Both the position numbers and the translations under genes were made by a program. A DNA stretch of 64,000 nt from Abditibacteriaceae bacterium (GTDB lineage: Bacteria; Armatimonadota; Abditibacteriia; Abditibacteriales; Abditibacteriaceae). Location: positions 124,001-188,000 of the forward strand of contig JAFAZH010000036.1 of NCBI GenBank assembly GCA_019239895.1. Direction: 5' to 3'. A model generated the notes under the pieces. That model was not told the DNA's origin. It did not search any database and was given only the letters and a program-made list of their open reading frames with translations. Below are positions 16,777 through 24,148 of this stretch, one piece after another (position 1 is the first letter of the stretch; each line of letters begins with the position of its first letter).

Positions 16777-16816
16777 TAGGCGGATGAATGCTTCTCTCGC
16801 AAATTCCGAGTGGACA

Positions 16817-18733
16817 TTAACCCTCGGCCTCATCCTCATATAATGCTTCGCCACGATGCAGGCGAAGCGCGATTTCAGCGGTTTGGAGCTGGGCACGCTG
16901 CGTTGGCGAATGAGCCGCCATGTACCGGGCCAAAGCAATGAGGATGTGCTGGCCTTCGGGTGTGCTGCCCCATTCATTGTATTGCTGCACGCTGGCTTCC
17001 AACATTTGATAGGTGTGAAAGTCGGCATCTTCGCGCAGCACGCCACGAGCTAACGTAGCAATCAGCGGCTCAATGGGATGGCCCAGATTCAGATAACGCG
17101 CCACAACGCGGGCGGCGGCATCTACTCGTTGCTGGCTGTTCAGTGCATCCAGAAATTTCTCGCGTAACTCAGCGGCATCCGTGGGTTCATCGTCTAATTG
17201 GTCGCGTGCGCCGGGTAAGGGAGCAGGGGGCACGTTGAGGAAACGGTCAAGGTAAACCGACATCGCACCCTGAAAGACGCCGCGTGTGATGTTGGGGTTG
17301 AGGGTTCGGGGTTCGGGGTTTAGAGGGCCAGTTAAGGCTGAAGAGATACCGTTGCTTTCCGCTGTACCATTTTTTACTTCGTGTCCATTGAGTTGCGGGT
17401 TACCCCAGACCCCAGCCCCCGAACTCGCAACCCGCTTAATCGCTTGATGTAAAGCATTGCAATAGGTGAAGGTATGCAGCGCCGTAATCCAATCGCCGAA
17501 TTCATTGGCGGTGCCGAAGTGGGCGATGCGCAGGGCGGCTGCATAGCAGAGTGCTTTGCTGAGTTGGCCTGGTTGTGCCCCGGCACAGATAGCGTCGCGC
17601 AAAGCTCCGATGATCTGAGCCGGGTCATCACCCATAATTTGCCTGGCAAGTTTGGCTTCGTCATGCCAGGGCTTGCCGTGCCCACTCTCGAACCAGGCGG
17701 GTAGTTGCTCGAAGGCTCCTTCCATGAGGGGCACGAGGTCAATGGGGTGACGCCAGGAGTTGCTTTCCTCGCCGCCCCGCGCGGCGACTAACTGCCCCAC
17801 CACCGTAGGCAAAATCTTTTCGGCCTCGGCCCAACCGATAATTTCTAAAACTTCAAAGGCTTTATTGATAAAGTCGAGGGTGTGCCCTGTGTCGGCATAG
17901 GCGCGGTCGGTGGCAGCGGCGAACATGATTTCGGCGGCGGCAGGGTCGGCTTCGTTGTGGATGGCGGTCAGGATCGTGCGCTCGGCACCATCACGGTGGC
18001 GCACCAGAGTCCAGTAGCGGAACCAACGTTCGAGTGTATCGTGTGAGTGGTTAGATGTATCAAGAGGATGGCGGTCACGGCGTGGCACTTGCCCGGCGCT
18101 GTCCCCGGCGACACGCCGCAGACCTTGATAAAGGGCGAGAAACTTCTCTTCTTCCGGCAGATAGGGCACCAGGTTCGCCAGAGCCGTGAGGATGGTCATG
18201 CCACTGGCCCAGCTATCGCGGTAACGCGCTCCAAAAAGAGCACCCGTCTCCACGATGTCCCGTGCAGGCACTCCCGCTTTCAAAAGGGCAATCACGGCTT
18301 TGGCGATAATCAGGCCAATGTTCTGCTCCATGCCTTCTTGCAGGCGTTGTTTCCAGTAGCCAACGGCATCGGCCTGACGGGGCGAGTTGCACACCCACAC
18401 CTGTCCATCGCGGATTTCAACCTCATGGCTGGGCACGTCATCGGCGAAGAGGTCGAAGGTGCAACCGCTGGTGAGATCAAAGCGCGCATGATGCCAGTGG
18501 CAGGTGAGAATACCATCGGTGACGCTGCCCTGGTGAAGTGGAAAGCCCATGTGCGGGCAACGATTGTCAACGGCGTGGACTTGCCCGTCATGATAAAATA
18601 CGGCGATAGGCCGATCTTTGCCCTTGACAACGATGCATCGCTTTTGCGCTAATTGCTCAAGCGGAGCGACGGGAATGAAATCTTGCGGGTCAAGATTTTG
18701 CACATCGCCCTTTTCGGTAGAAAGTTTTTGCAT
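16817..18733 (-). CDS. Rieske [2Fe-2S] protein with a long unknown C-terminal domain
   Basis: 638 residues. An N-terminal Rieske domain (about 18-115) has both cluster boxes, C59-P-H61 and C78-H-W-H81, so it should bind a [2Fe-2S] cluster. Ferredoxin-type Rieske proteins stop at about 110 residues. Here about 500 more follow, helical by eye and rich in Ala/Leu (for example LALYQGLRRVAGDS and AKVLPTVVGQLVAARG-like segments). I do not recognise that part. Residues about 433-482 are an unusual Pro/Asn/Gly stretch (LNPEPRTLNPN) whose DNA at 17287-17436 looks like an intergenic repeat inserted in frame. It is divergent from the GH2 gene and has AGGAGG twelve bases before its start. A role in electron transfer to an oxygenase is possible, but none is nearby. 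Confidence 0.8.
   Translation of the reverse strand: MQKLSTEKGDVQNLDPQDFIPVAPLEQLAQKRCIVVKGKDRPIAVFYHDGQVHAVDNRCPHMGFPLHQGSVTDGILTCHWHHARFDLTSGCTFDLFADDVPSHEVEIRDGQVWVCNSPRQADAVGYWKQRLQEGMEQNIGLIIAKAVIALLKAGVPARDIVETGALFGARYRDSWASGMTILTALANLVPYLPEEEKFLALYQGLRRVAGDSAGQVPRRDRHPLDTSNHSHDTLERWFRYWTLVRHRDGAERTILTAIHNEADPAAAEIMFAAATDRAYADTGHTLDFINKAFEVLEIIGWAEAEKILPTVVGQLVAARGGEESNSWRHPIDLVPLMEGAFEQLPAWFESGHGKPWHDEAKLARQIMGDDPAQIIGALRDAICAGAQPGQLSKALCYAAALRIAHFGTANEFGDWITALHTFTYCNALHQAIKRVASSGAGVWGNPQLNGHEVKNGTAESNGISSALTGPLNPEPRTLNPNITRGVFQGAMSVYLDRFLNVPPAPLPGARDQLDDEPTDAAELREKFLDALNSQQRVDAAARVVARYLNLGHPIEPLIATLARGVLREDADFHTYQMLEASVQQYNEWGSTPEGQHILIALARYMAAHSPTQRAQLQTAEIALRLHRGEALYEDEAEG
17287..17436. 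repeat. Heptad-type repeat embedded in the Rieske coding gene
   Basis: One side reads as GGGTTCG units (about 17291-17322) and the other as ACCCCAG/CCCCCGA/ACTCGCA units (about 17401-17435), roughly inverted copies of each other with a 7-base period. Within the minus-strand gene they are translated in frame, as LNPEPRTLNPN and RVASSGAGVWG. The style matches the intergenic repeats of this window rather than a coding sequence. Confidence 0.7.
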
Positions 18734-18761
18734 TAGAGAACACTACCTCCTGGATACCGTC

Positions 18762-18767
18762 TATAAT
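18762..18767 (+). promoter_or_regulatory. Possible -10 element between divergent Rieske and GH2 genes
   Basis: A TATAAT hexamer lies 34 bases before the GH2 start in the 68-base divergent gap. No good -35 hexamer is seen at the usual spacing, so this is a tentative call. Confidence 0.3.
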
Positions 18768-18801
18768 ACATCAAATGAGAAGGCTTGGTTAGAAACTGAC
18801 T

Positions 18802-20607
18802 ATGAACATTCCACGACCTGAATACCCGCGTCCTCAGTACGTGCGTCCTGATTGGCTTTGCCTCAATGGTGAATGGGAGTTTGAAGTAGACCGTGGGGAC
18901 ACGGGCTTGGAACGCGGTTTATTAAAGCGTTCCCTTCAGGATCGCATTATTGTCCCTTTTTGTCCTGAGTCGAGATTGTCTGGCATTGGCAACACCGATT
19001 TTCTGAATGCGGTCTGGTATCGCCGCACCGTCAAGATTCCTGATGAGTGGGCTGGCAAACGCATTTTGCTGCACTTCCAGGCAGTAGATTACGATACCAC
19101 CGTCTGGATTAATGGCGTTGAAGCGCGTCGCCATCGTGGTGGGTTTACGCCCTTTTCGTGCAATCTCGAAGGTCTGGCGACCGGGGGCGATACCATCACG
19201 ATTGTAGTGCGCGCCCGCGACTCCCATGTGCCGCCCCAACCACGCGGCAAGCAGTCACAGCAGTATGATAATTACGGTTGCTTTTACACCCGCACCACGG
19301 GCATCTGGCAAACGGTGTGGATGGAACCGGTGAGTCGTTGCTCCTTGCGCCGCCCCCGCATTACACCGGAAGTAGACCGCAGCAATTTTCGGCTTGAAAT
19401 GCGTATTACTAATAATCGTCCAGGTTTGCAACTGCGTGCCACGTTGCGCGATGGGCAAGGCGTCATCGGCACTTACAGTTGTATAACGGGCATGGATTTG
19501 ACGGCGAGTCTCGACCTGCCCATTCCGCAAGAGCGTAAGCGGTTGTGGTCGCCGCACGACCCCCATCTCTATGACATTGAAATTGAATTGCTGGATGAGA
19601 ATGAACGCCTCATTGACCGGGCTACCACGTATGCTGGTTTGCGCGGCATCATGATTGACGGCAAAGCCATCAAAATTAATGGCGAGGCGATTTTTCAGCG
19701 TCTGGTGTTAGACCAGGGTTATTATCCTGACGGCATTATGACGGCTCCTTCTGACCAGGCTTTGGTAGATGACATCGAGATGAGCATGGCGGCTGGCTTC
19801 AATGGGGCGCGACTGCACCAGAAGGTGTTTGAAGAACGCTTTTTGTATCACGCCGACCGCATGGGTTACATCGTGTGGAGTGAGTTCCCCGACTGGGGTT
19901 GCCGTATCACCGAGCCAGGGCGCAACCAGTTACAGCACGGCATCACCTACGCGGCGCAATGGCTGGAAGCGATGGAGCGCGATTATTCGCATCCCTGTAT
20001 CATTGGTTGGTGCCCGCTGAACGAGACTTATCAAGAGTTGACAGACCCTATCACCGAATTGGACGATACCGCGCGTACGATGTATTTAGCGACTCGTGCT
20101 CTAGATAACACGCGCCCGGTGCTGGATGCTTCTGGTTACTCGCATCGCGTCCCCGAAACCGATGTGTTTGACTCCCACGACTATGAGCAAGACCCTGCGA
20201 CTTTTGCCGAGCATCATAAAGGCTTGGCCGAGGGCAATCCGTTCCTGAACGGCCCGCGCAATCGCCCGTGGTCTATTATTTATCGCGGCCAGCCGTTCTT
20301 TGTCTCAGAGTTTGGCGGCATCTGGTGGAATGCTGATGACAAATCGCGCAAGAAATCCTGGGGCTATGGCAAGCGTCCGCGTTCGGTGGAGGAAGTCATG
20401 ACGCGTTTCGAGGGTTTATGCAATGTGCTGCTCGATAACCCCGATATGTTCGGCTACTGCTACACGCAGCTTACCGACACCTATCAAGAACAGAACGGCC
20501 TGTACACCTTTGACCGCCGCCCCAAGTTCGATTTAGAGCGCATCCGCGCCATCCAGCAACGCCCAGCAGCTATTGAGCTAGCGGCCAAGGAGCATTCCTC
20601 GAAGTGA
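18802..20607 (+). CDS. Glycoside hydrolase family 2 protein (beta-galactosidase-like)
   Basis: 601 residues. A sugar-binding jelly roll (about 20-170, LNGEWEFEVDRGD and TTVWINGVEARRHRGGFTPF) is followed by an Ig-like domain (about 175-275). The TIM barrel has WCPLNET (acid/base Glu) and VSEFGGIWW (nucleophile Glu), so it should be catalytically competent. At 601 residues it lacks the extra C-terminal domains of LacZ and resembles the short GH2 enzymes (beta-glucuronidase or beta-galactosidase type). There is no signal peptide, so it probably acts on imported oligosaccharides. The gene is divergent from the Rieske gene and followed by an inverted repeat. Confidence 0.9.
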   Translation: MNIPRPEYPRPQYVRPDWLCLNGEWEFEVDRGDTGLERGLLKRSLQDRIIVPFCPESRLSGIGNTDFLNAVWYRRTVKIPDEWAGKRILLHFQAVDYDTTVWINGVEARRHRGGFTPFSCNLEGLATGGDTITIVVRARDSHVPPQPRGKQSQQYDNYGCFYTRTTGIWQTVWMEPVSRCSLRRPRITPEVDRSNFRLEMRITNNRPGLQLRATLRDGQGVIGTYSCITGMDLTASLDLPIPQERKRLWSPHDPHLYDIEIELLDENERLIDRATTYAGLRGIMIDGKAIKINGEAIFQRLVLDQGYYPDGIMTAPSDQALVDDIEMSMAAGFNGARLHQKVFEERFLYHADRMGYIVWSEFPDWGCRITEPGRNQLQHGITYAAQWLEAMERDYSHPCIIGWCPLNETYQELTDPITELDDTARTMYLATRALDNTRPVLDASGYSHRVPETDVFDSHDYEQDPATFAEHHKGLAEGNPFLNGPRNRPWSIIYRGQPFFVSEFGGIWWNADDKSRKKSWGYGKRPRSVEEVMTRFEGLCNVLLDNPDMFGYCYTQLTDTYQEQNGLYTFDRRPKFDLERIRAIQQRPAAIELAAKEHSSK

Positions 20608-20750
20608 TTTGGAACCACGAATAGACACGAATGATTTTAGAAGATAAAAGGTAGCGGGTTGAAGCTGATAGGTTGATATTACGATCCTCTATCTTCTATT
20701 CTCGATCCTCAATCTATTGGTGTTTATTCGTGTCCATTCGTGGTTCCAAA
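20608..20750. repeat. 25-bp inverted repeat, cacgaat-type
   Basis: The arms 20608-20632 and 20726-20750 pair at 24 of 25 positions, with one G-T wobble. They contain repeated CACGAAT units. The element fills the convergent gap between the GH2 and cyclic-nucleotide-binding genes. Confidence 0.9.
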
Positions 20751-20753
20751 GTT

Positions 20754-21299
20754 CTAAAACGACCACTGTGTGAATAAGCGATTACGTAGTTGTTCTAGCT
20801 CATGCGCTTTGACGCTCTGCGGTTTATGTCCATCCTCTTTCATATCCAGAATGATGCTGATGAGTTGTTGGTCTACCGTGGTCAAACGTTGCGCCAGAGC
20901 TTTGGAGATAGCGATCAACAATTCGATGGCCCATGCCTCGCGCTGTTTTACCGCTGTCTGAAAAGCGGCGCGTGTTATCTTCCAGGTTTGTATATCGGTG
21001 GTAGCCAGTGCCGTGGCGGTGCGCGGCTCATGGAGGAGCAGGCTCACTTCGCCGAAAATTTCGCCTTCACCTAGATTTGAAAGCACCTGGTCATCGTGCC
21101 CTGGTACATGAACTCTGATTTCGACCTGGCCTGCTGCCAGCAGGTAAACGCAATCTCCCGCATCGCCTTGATGAAATAACTCGTGCCCGGCTGAGAAGTT
21201 GACTGGCTCTAAATGTTGGGCGAGGGCTTGCAGTTCGTTACTCGTTAGCTCTTTGAAATGTTGGAAGCGTTGGAGATCGTTGATGTTCATTTTATTCAT
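20754..21299 (-). CDS. Cyclic-nucleotide-binding domain protein without DNA-binding domain
   Basis: 181 residues. The cNMP fold spans about 10-130, with a phosphate-binding cassette GEIFGEVSLLLHEPRTATALA that keeps the Glu and the Arg needed to hold cAMP or cGMP. A helical C-terminus (130-181) carries no helix-turn-helix, so this is not a Crp-type regulator. It lies 14 bases after glutamate dehydrogenase on the same strand, so the two are probably co-transcribed. It may therefore be a regulatory partner or sensor for nitrogen metabolism. That link is inference. Met1 and Met4 are both possible starts. Confidence 0.8.
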   Translation of the reverse strand: MNKMNINDLQRFQHFKELTSNELQALAQHLEPVNFSAGHELFHQGDAGDCVYLLAAGQVEIRVHVPGHDDQVLSNLGEGEIFGEVSLLLHEPRTATALATTDIQTWKITRAAFQTAVKQREAWAIELLIAISKALAQRLTTVDQQLISIILDMKEDGHKPQSVKAHELEQLRNRLFTQWSF

Positions 21300-21313
21300 G
21301 TTTATACCCTGTG

Positions 21314-22549
21314 TTATACCCCGCGCAGCACGGTCGCTCTGGCGACTCGTCCCAGTGCTACGACGAAGGCGGCGGTGCGCCAGCTTAAATCTTTGCTTTT
21401 GACTAAACCTTTCACCACATGATAGCTATCGGCCATCACTTGCTTTAAACGTTGGTTGACCTCGGCTTCTGTCCAGCGAAAAGCCTGGATGTTCTGTGTC
21501 CATTCAAAGTAGCTCACCGTCACCCCACCCGCATTGGCTAAGATGTCGGGAATCACGGGGATACCGCGTGCCGCGAAAACCTCATCGGCTTCGGGTTCAG
21601 TAGGGGCATTGGCCGCTTCGATAATAACTTTAGCCCGGATGGAATGGGCATTATCGCGTGTAAAAACTCCTCCTAACGCTGCTGGAATGAGCACATCCAC
21701 CTCTTGAGTTAAGACTTCGTTCAGCGCGATGTGGCTCACGCCTTCCGCCTGATATTGTGCCACCGAACGCCGCGCCTGGGCATATTCCCAAAGTTCTGGG
21801 ATATTAAGCCCACCGGGGCAAAAGATAGCACCTCCAGCATCACTGAGCGCCACAACTTTGGCTCCCATCTGATGCGCCGTTAAAGCCGCATAAGAACCCA
21901 CATTGCCAAAACCCTGGATGGCTATGGTTGCGCCCTGAATTGAACTGCCAATATCGCGCAAAAACTCTTCCGTGACAAAAAACACACCGCGCCCCGTCGC
22001 CGCCTCGCGCCCTTCGCTACCCTGCAAGTCGAGCGGCTTGCCGGTTACAATGGCCGGGGTATAGCCATTGATGCGTGAGTATTCATCCATAATCCACGCC
22101 ATGACCTGGGCATTGGTATTGACATCGGGGGCCGGAATATCACGGTGCGGGCCAATCTCGCGGTGAATGCGTTGCACAAATTTGCGCGTGAGGCGTTCCA
22201 TCTCGCTTTGTGAAAGCTGCTTCGGGTCACAGGTGATACCGCCCTTGGCTCCGCCATAAGGAATGTTCACCACGGCGGTTTTCCAGGTCATCAACGAGGC
22301 GAGGGAACGCACATCATCGGGATCAACTGTGGGATGATAACGCAACCCACCTTTCATCGGCCCACGCGCTGAATTGTGCTGAATCCGGTAGCCATTAAAA
22401 ACCGCAATTTCCCCGTTATCTAATTCAATTGGGATGCTGACGTTATGCTCAGCTTCGGGCATCAATAGCAGTTTTTCCGCGTGTTCGCCTAAGTCCATGA
22501 CTTTGGATGCCTGGCGAATGTAATAGTTGGTAGCCTCAAAAGCTTTCAT
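21314..22549 (-). CDS. gdhA: Glutamate dehydrogenase (NAD(P)-dependent, hexameric type)
   Basis: 411 residues, the normal length of the small hexameric enzymes. It interconverts L-glutamate and 2-oxoglutarate plus ammonia in the cytoplasm. K66-G-G-L-R and SLMTWK90 provide the substrate lysines and PYGGAK102GG the catalytic lysine. The C-terminal Rossmann domain has GFGNVGSYAA and LSDAGGAIF, and the family motif EAANAPTEPEAD is present. Glutamate rather than leucine or phenylalanine specificity is inferred from overall resemblance. The gene is followed after 14 bases by the cNMP-binding protein gene. A purine-rich AAGAAAGAGACAG sequence serves as the ribosome site. Confidence 0.93.
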   Translation of the reverse strand: MKAFEATNYYIRQASKVMDLGEHAEKLLLMPEAEHNVSIPIELDNGEIAVFNGYRIQHNSARGPMKGGLRYHPTVDPDDVRSLASLMTWKTAVVNIPYGGAKGGITCDPKQLSQSEMERLTRKFVQRIHREIGPHRDIPAPDVNTNAQVMAWIMDEYSRINGYTPAIVTGKPLDLQGSEGREAATGRGVFFVTEEFLRDIGSSIQGATIAIQGFGNVGSYAALTAHQMGAKVVALSDAGGAIFCPGGLNIPELWEYAQARRSVAQYQAEGVSHIALNEVLTQEVDVLIPAALGGVFTRDNAHSIRAKVIIEAANAPTEPEADEVFAARGIPVIPDILANAGGVTVSYFEWTQNIQAFRWTEAEVNQRLKQVMADSYHVVKGLVKSKDLSWRTAAFVVALGRVARATVLRGV

Positions 22550-22754
22550 GCTGTCTCTTTCTTCTTTTACTGTATTATCTTAAAGCATAATGCATGAGCC
22601 TGATTCCTGGGGCGACTTGGCAATTATTCTACCGTATCCCCATTGCCTTCTGCCGTACCGTAGTTAGTGAGGGCAACGTGATCTAGCTTATCATGGTAAA
22701 GTAGTGAGATAATATTAACAGGTAAATATAGGATATCTGCCGAAAGGAACGTAC

Positions 22755-23633
22755 ATGATCCCTACTTTAAACGCGGCGACAGCCGGTCGTGGACTGGCTT
22801 TGCCTGAATTTGTGCAACTGGCGAAAAAGAATGGTTTTTCGGGCATTGAATTTTCGATCCAAGAAGCTAATACTCTGGTGCAAAACAGCAGTTTTGAAGC
22901 CGTGGCCGCTCTATTTGAAGAGGCGAAAGTGCTGCCCATTGTCTTTGGCCTACCCGTTGAATGGCGCAAAGATGAAGATACGTTTCAGGTGGGACTGGCC
23001 GAACTACCCGCTTTAGCCAAACTGGCCCAGGATTTAGATTGCTCGCGTTGCACCACCTGGGTGTTGCCCGATAGTGGCGAGCCTGTGACAGAATACGCGG
23101 AGCGCAGTATCCGTCGTTTTCAGGAGATAGGGCGCGTGCTAACGGAGCAGGGCGTGCGGTTAGGGTTAGAGTTCCTTGGCCCGAAGCACTTTCGGCACAA
23201 TCCTGAAAATGTCTGGTTCTATGATATTCCCGGCGCATTACAGGCAGTGGAACAAATTGTGGGGCCAGCGCAGTTGGAAAATGTCGGGCTGTTAATAGAT
23301 TCCTGGCACTGGTACACCTCTGGCGGCACGCCAATGGACTTAGCTTCAATACCGATAGAACTTTTCGTGCATGTGCATATCAACGATGCTCCCAATGTCC
23401 CCCGTGACGAGCAAGTTGACCAGGTGCGTTTGTTACCAGGTGCCAGCGGGGTAATTGACATCACGGCCTTCTTGAAAACGCTTAATGCCTTGGGTTATGA
23501 TGGGCCATTGGCAGTCGAGACTTTTAGCGAAGAGTTGCGCGCCCTGTCCCCAGATGATGCGGCGGCTCAGGCGGGGGCGGCTGTGGCGCAGGTCATGCAA
23601 CAGGCAGGTGTGGTCCCAGTGCGTTTGCTGTAA
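22755..23633 (+). CDS. Sugar phosphate isomerase/epimerase-like TIM-barrel protein
   Basis: 292 residues with AAAGGA upstream. It has the AP-endonuclease-2/xylose-isomerase-like barrel. GLEFLGPKHFR, LLIDSWHWYTSGG, FVHVHINDAP and LAVETFSEELR supply the Glu, Asp/His, His and Glu that bind a divalent metal. Members include hydroxypyruvate isomerase, tagatose or inosose epimerases and dehydratases. The specificity cannot be read here. The gene is monocistronic, divergent from gdhA and convergent with the acetyltransferase gene. Confidence 0.85.
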   Translation: MIPTLNAATAGRGLALPEFVQLAKKNGFSGIEFSIQEANTLVQNSSFEAVAALFEEAKVLPIVFGLPVEWRKDEDTFQVGLAELPALAKLAQDLDCSRCTTWVLPDSGEPVTEYAERSIRRFQEIGRVLTEQGVRLGLEFLGPKHFRHNPENVWFYDIPGALQAVEQIVGPAQLENVGLLIDSWHWYTSGGTPMDLASIPIELFVHVHINDAPNVPRDEQVDQVRLLPGASGVIDITAFLKTLNALGYDGPLAVETFSEELRALSPDDAAAQAGAAVAQVMQQAGVVPVRLL

Positions 23634-23655
23634 AATGAAGGCTCACTCTCCAGCC

Positions 23656-24105
23656 TCACCGCAGTTTATAAACCAGGCGCACGACGTGATCTTGATGCGG
23701 CTCAAGCGGTGCGTCCACAAAGCCAACATCTCGAAAACAGTGCAGGCTGGCCTGATTATCGGTTTCTATAATGGCTTCCACTTGCTCCAGGGTAGTGACT
23801 TCAGGCTGGGTTAAAAGTGCGTGGAGAATGCGCTTGCCATAGTCGTGCCCGCGCAACGCCGGGTTGACTAACAGAATCGTGCTGGCTGTGGTCTTGTCTT
23901 CTCGCTCTAAATCCACATAACCCACTGGCTGCCCATCCTCGTAAGCGATCCAGGCGAAGTGGTCTGGTTCTGCTTGGATATAGCCGAACCAGTCGCGCAG
24001 GGGCAACATGCCGCCCAGACGACAGCGCAGCTTGATGTCTTGAAACCATTGCTCTAACGTTGCAATCGCCTGGTCATCAACTTGACGTAAAATAATATCC
24101 GACAC
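23656..24105 (-). CDS. GNAT-family N-acetyltransferase
   Basis: 149 residues, a single GNAT domain. Strand 4 reads ASTILLVNPALRG, followed by the acetyl-CoA loop RGHDYGKRILHAL (motif A, in place of the usual Q/RxxGxG/A). The tail is VEAIIETDNQASLHCFRDVGFVD, typical of the family. The acceptor substrate is unknown. It lies between the isomerase (convergent) and the polysaccharide lyase (divergent) and shows no functional link to either. Confidence 0.85.
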   Translation of the reverse strand: MSDIILRQVDDQAIATLEQWFQDIKLRCRLGGMLPLRDWFGYIQAEPDHFAWIAYEDGQPVGYVDLEREDKTTASTILLVNPALRGHDYGKRILHALLTQPEVTTLEQVEAIIETDNQASLHCFRDVGFVDAPLEPHQDHVVRLVYKLR

Positions 24106-24148
24106 TTCAACTCCCTCATTAAATGTATTGCATAGAAAAGGTTAGCTT

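Noticed and set aside
18047..18652. 201-codon plus-strand frame inside the Rieske gene
   Set aside because: It is entirely antisense to a gene with clear Rieske motifs and has no ribosome site or known domain.
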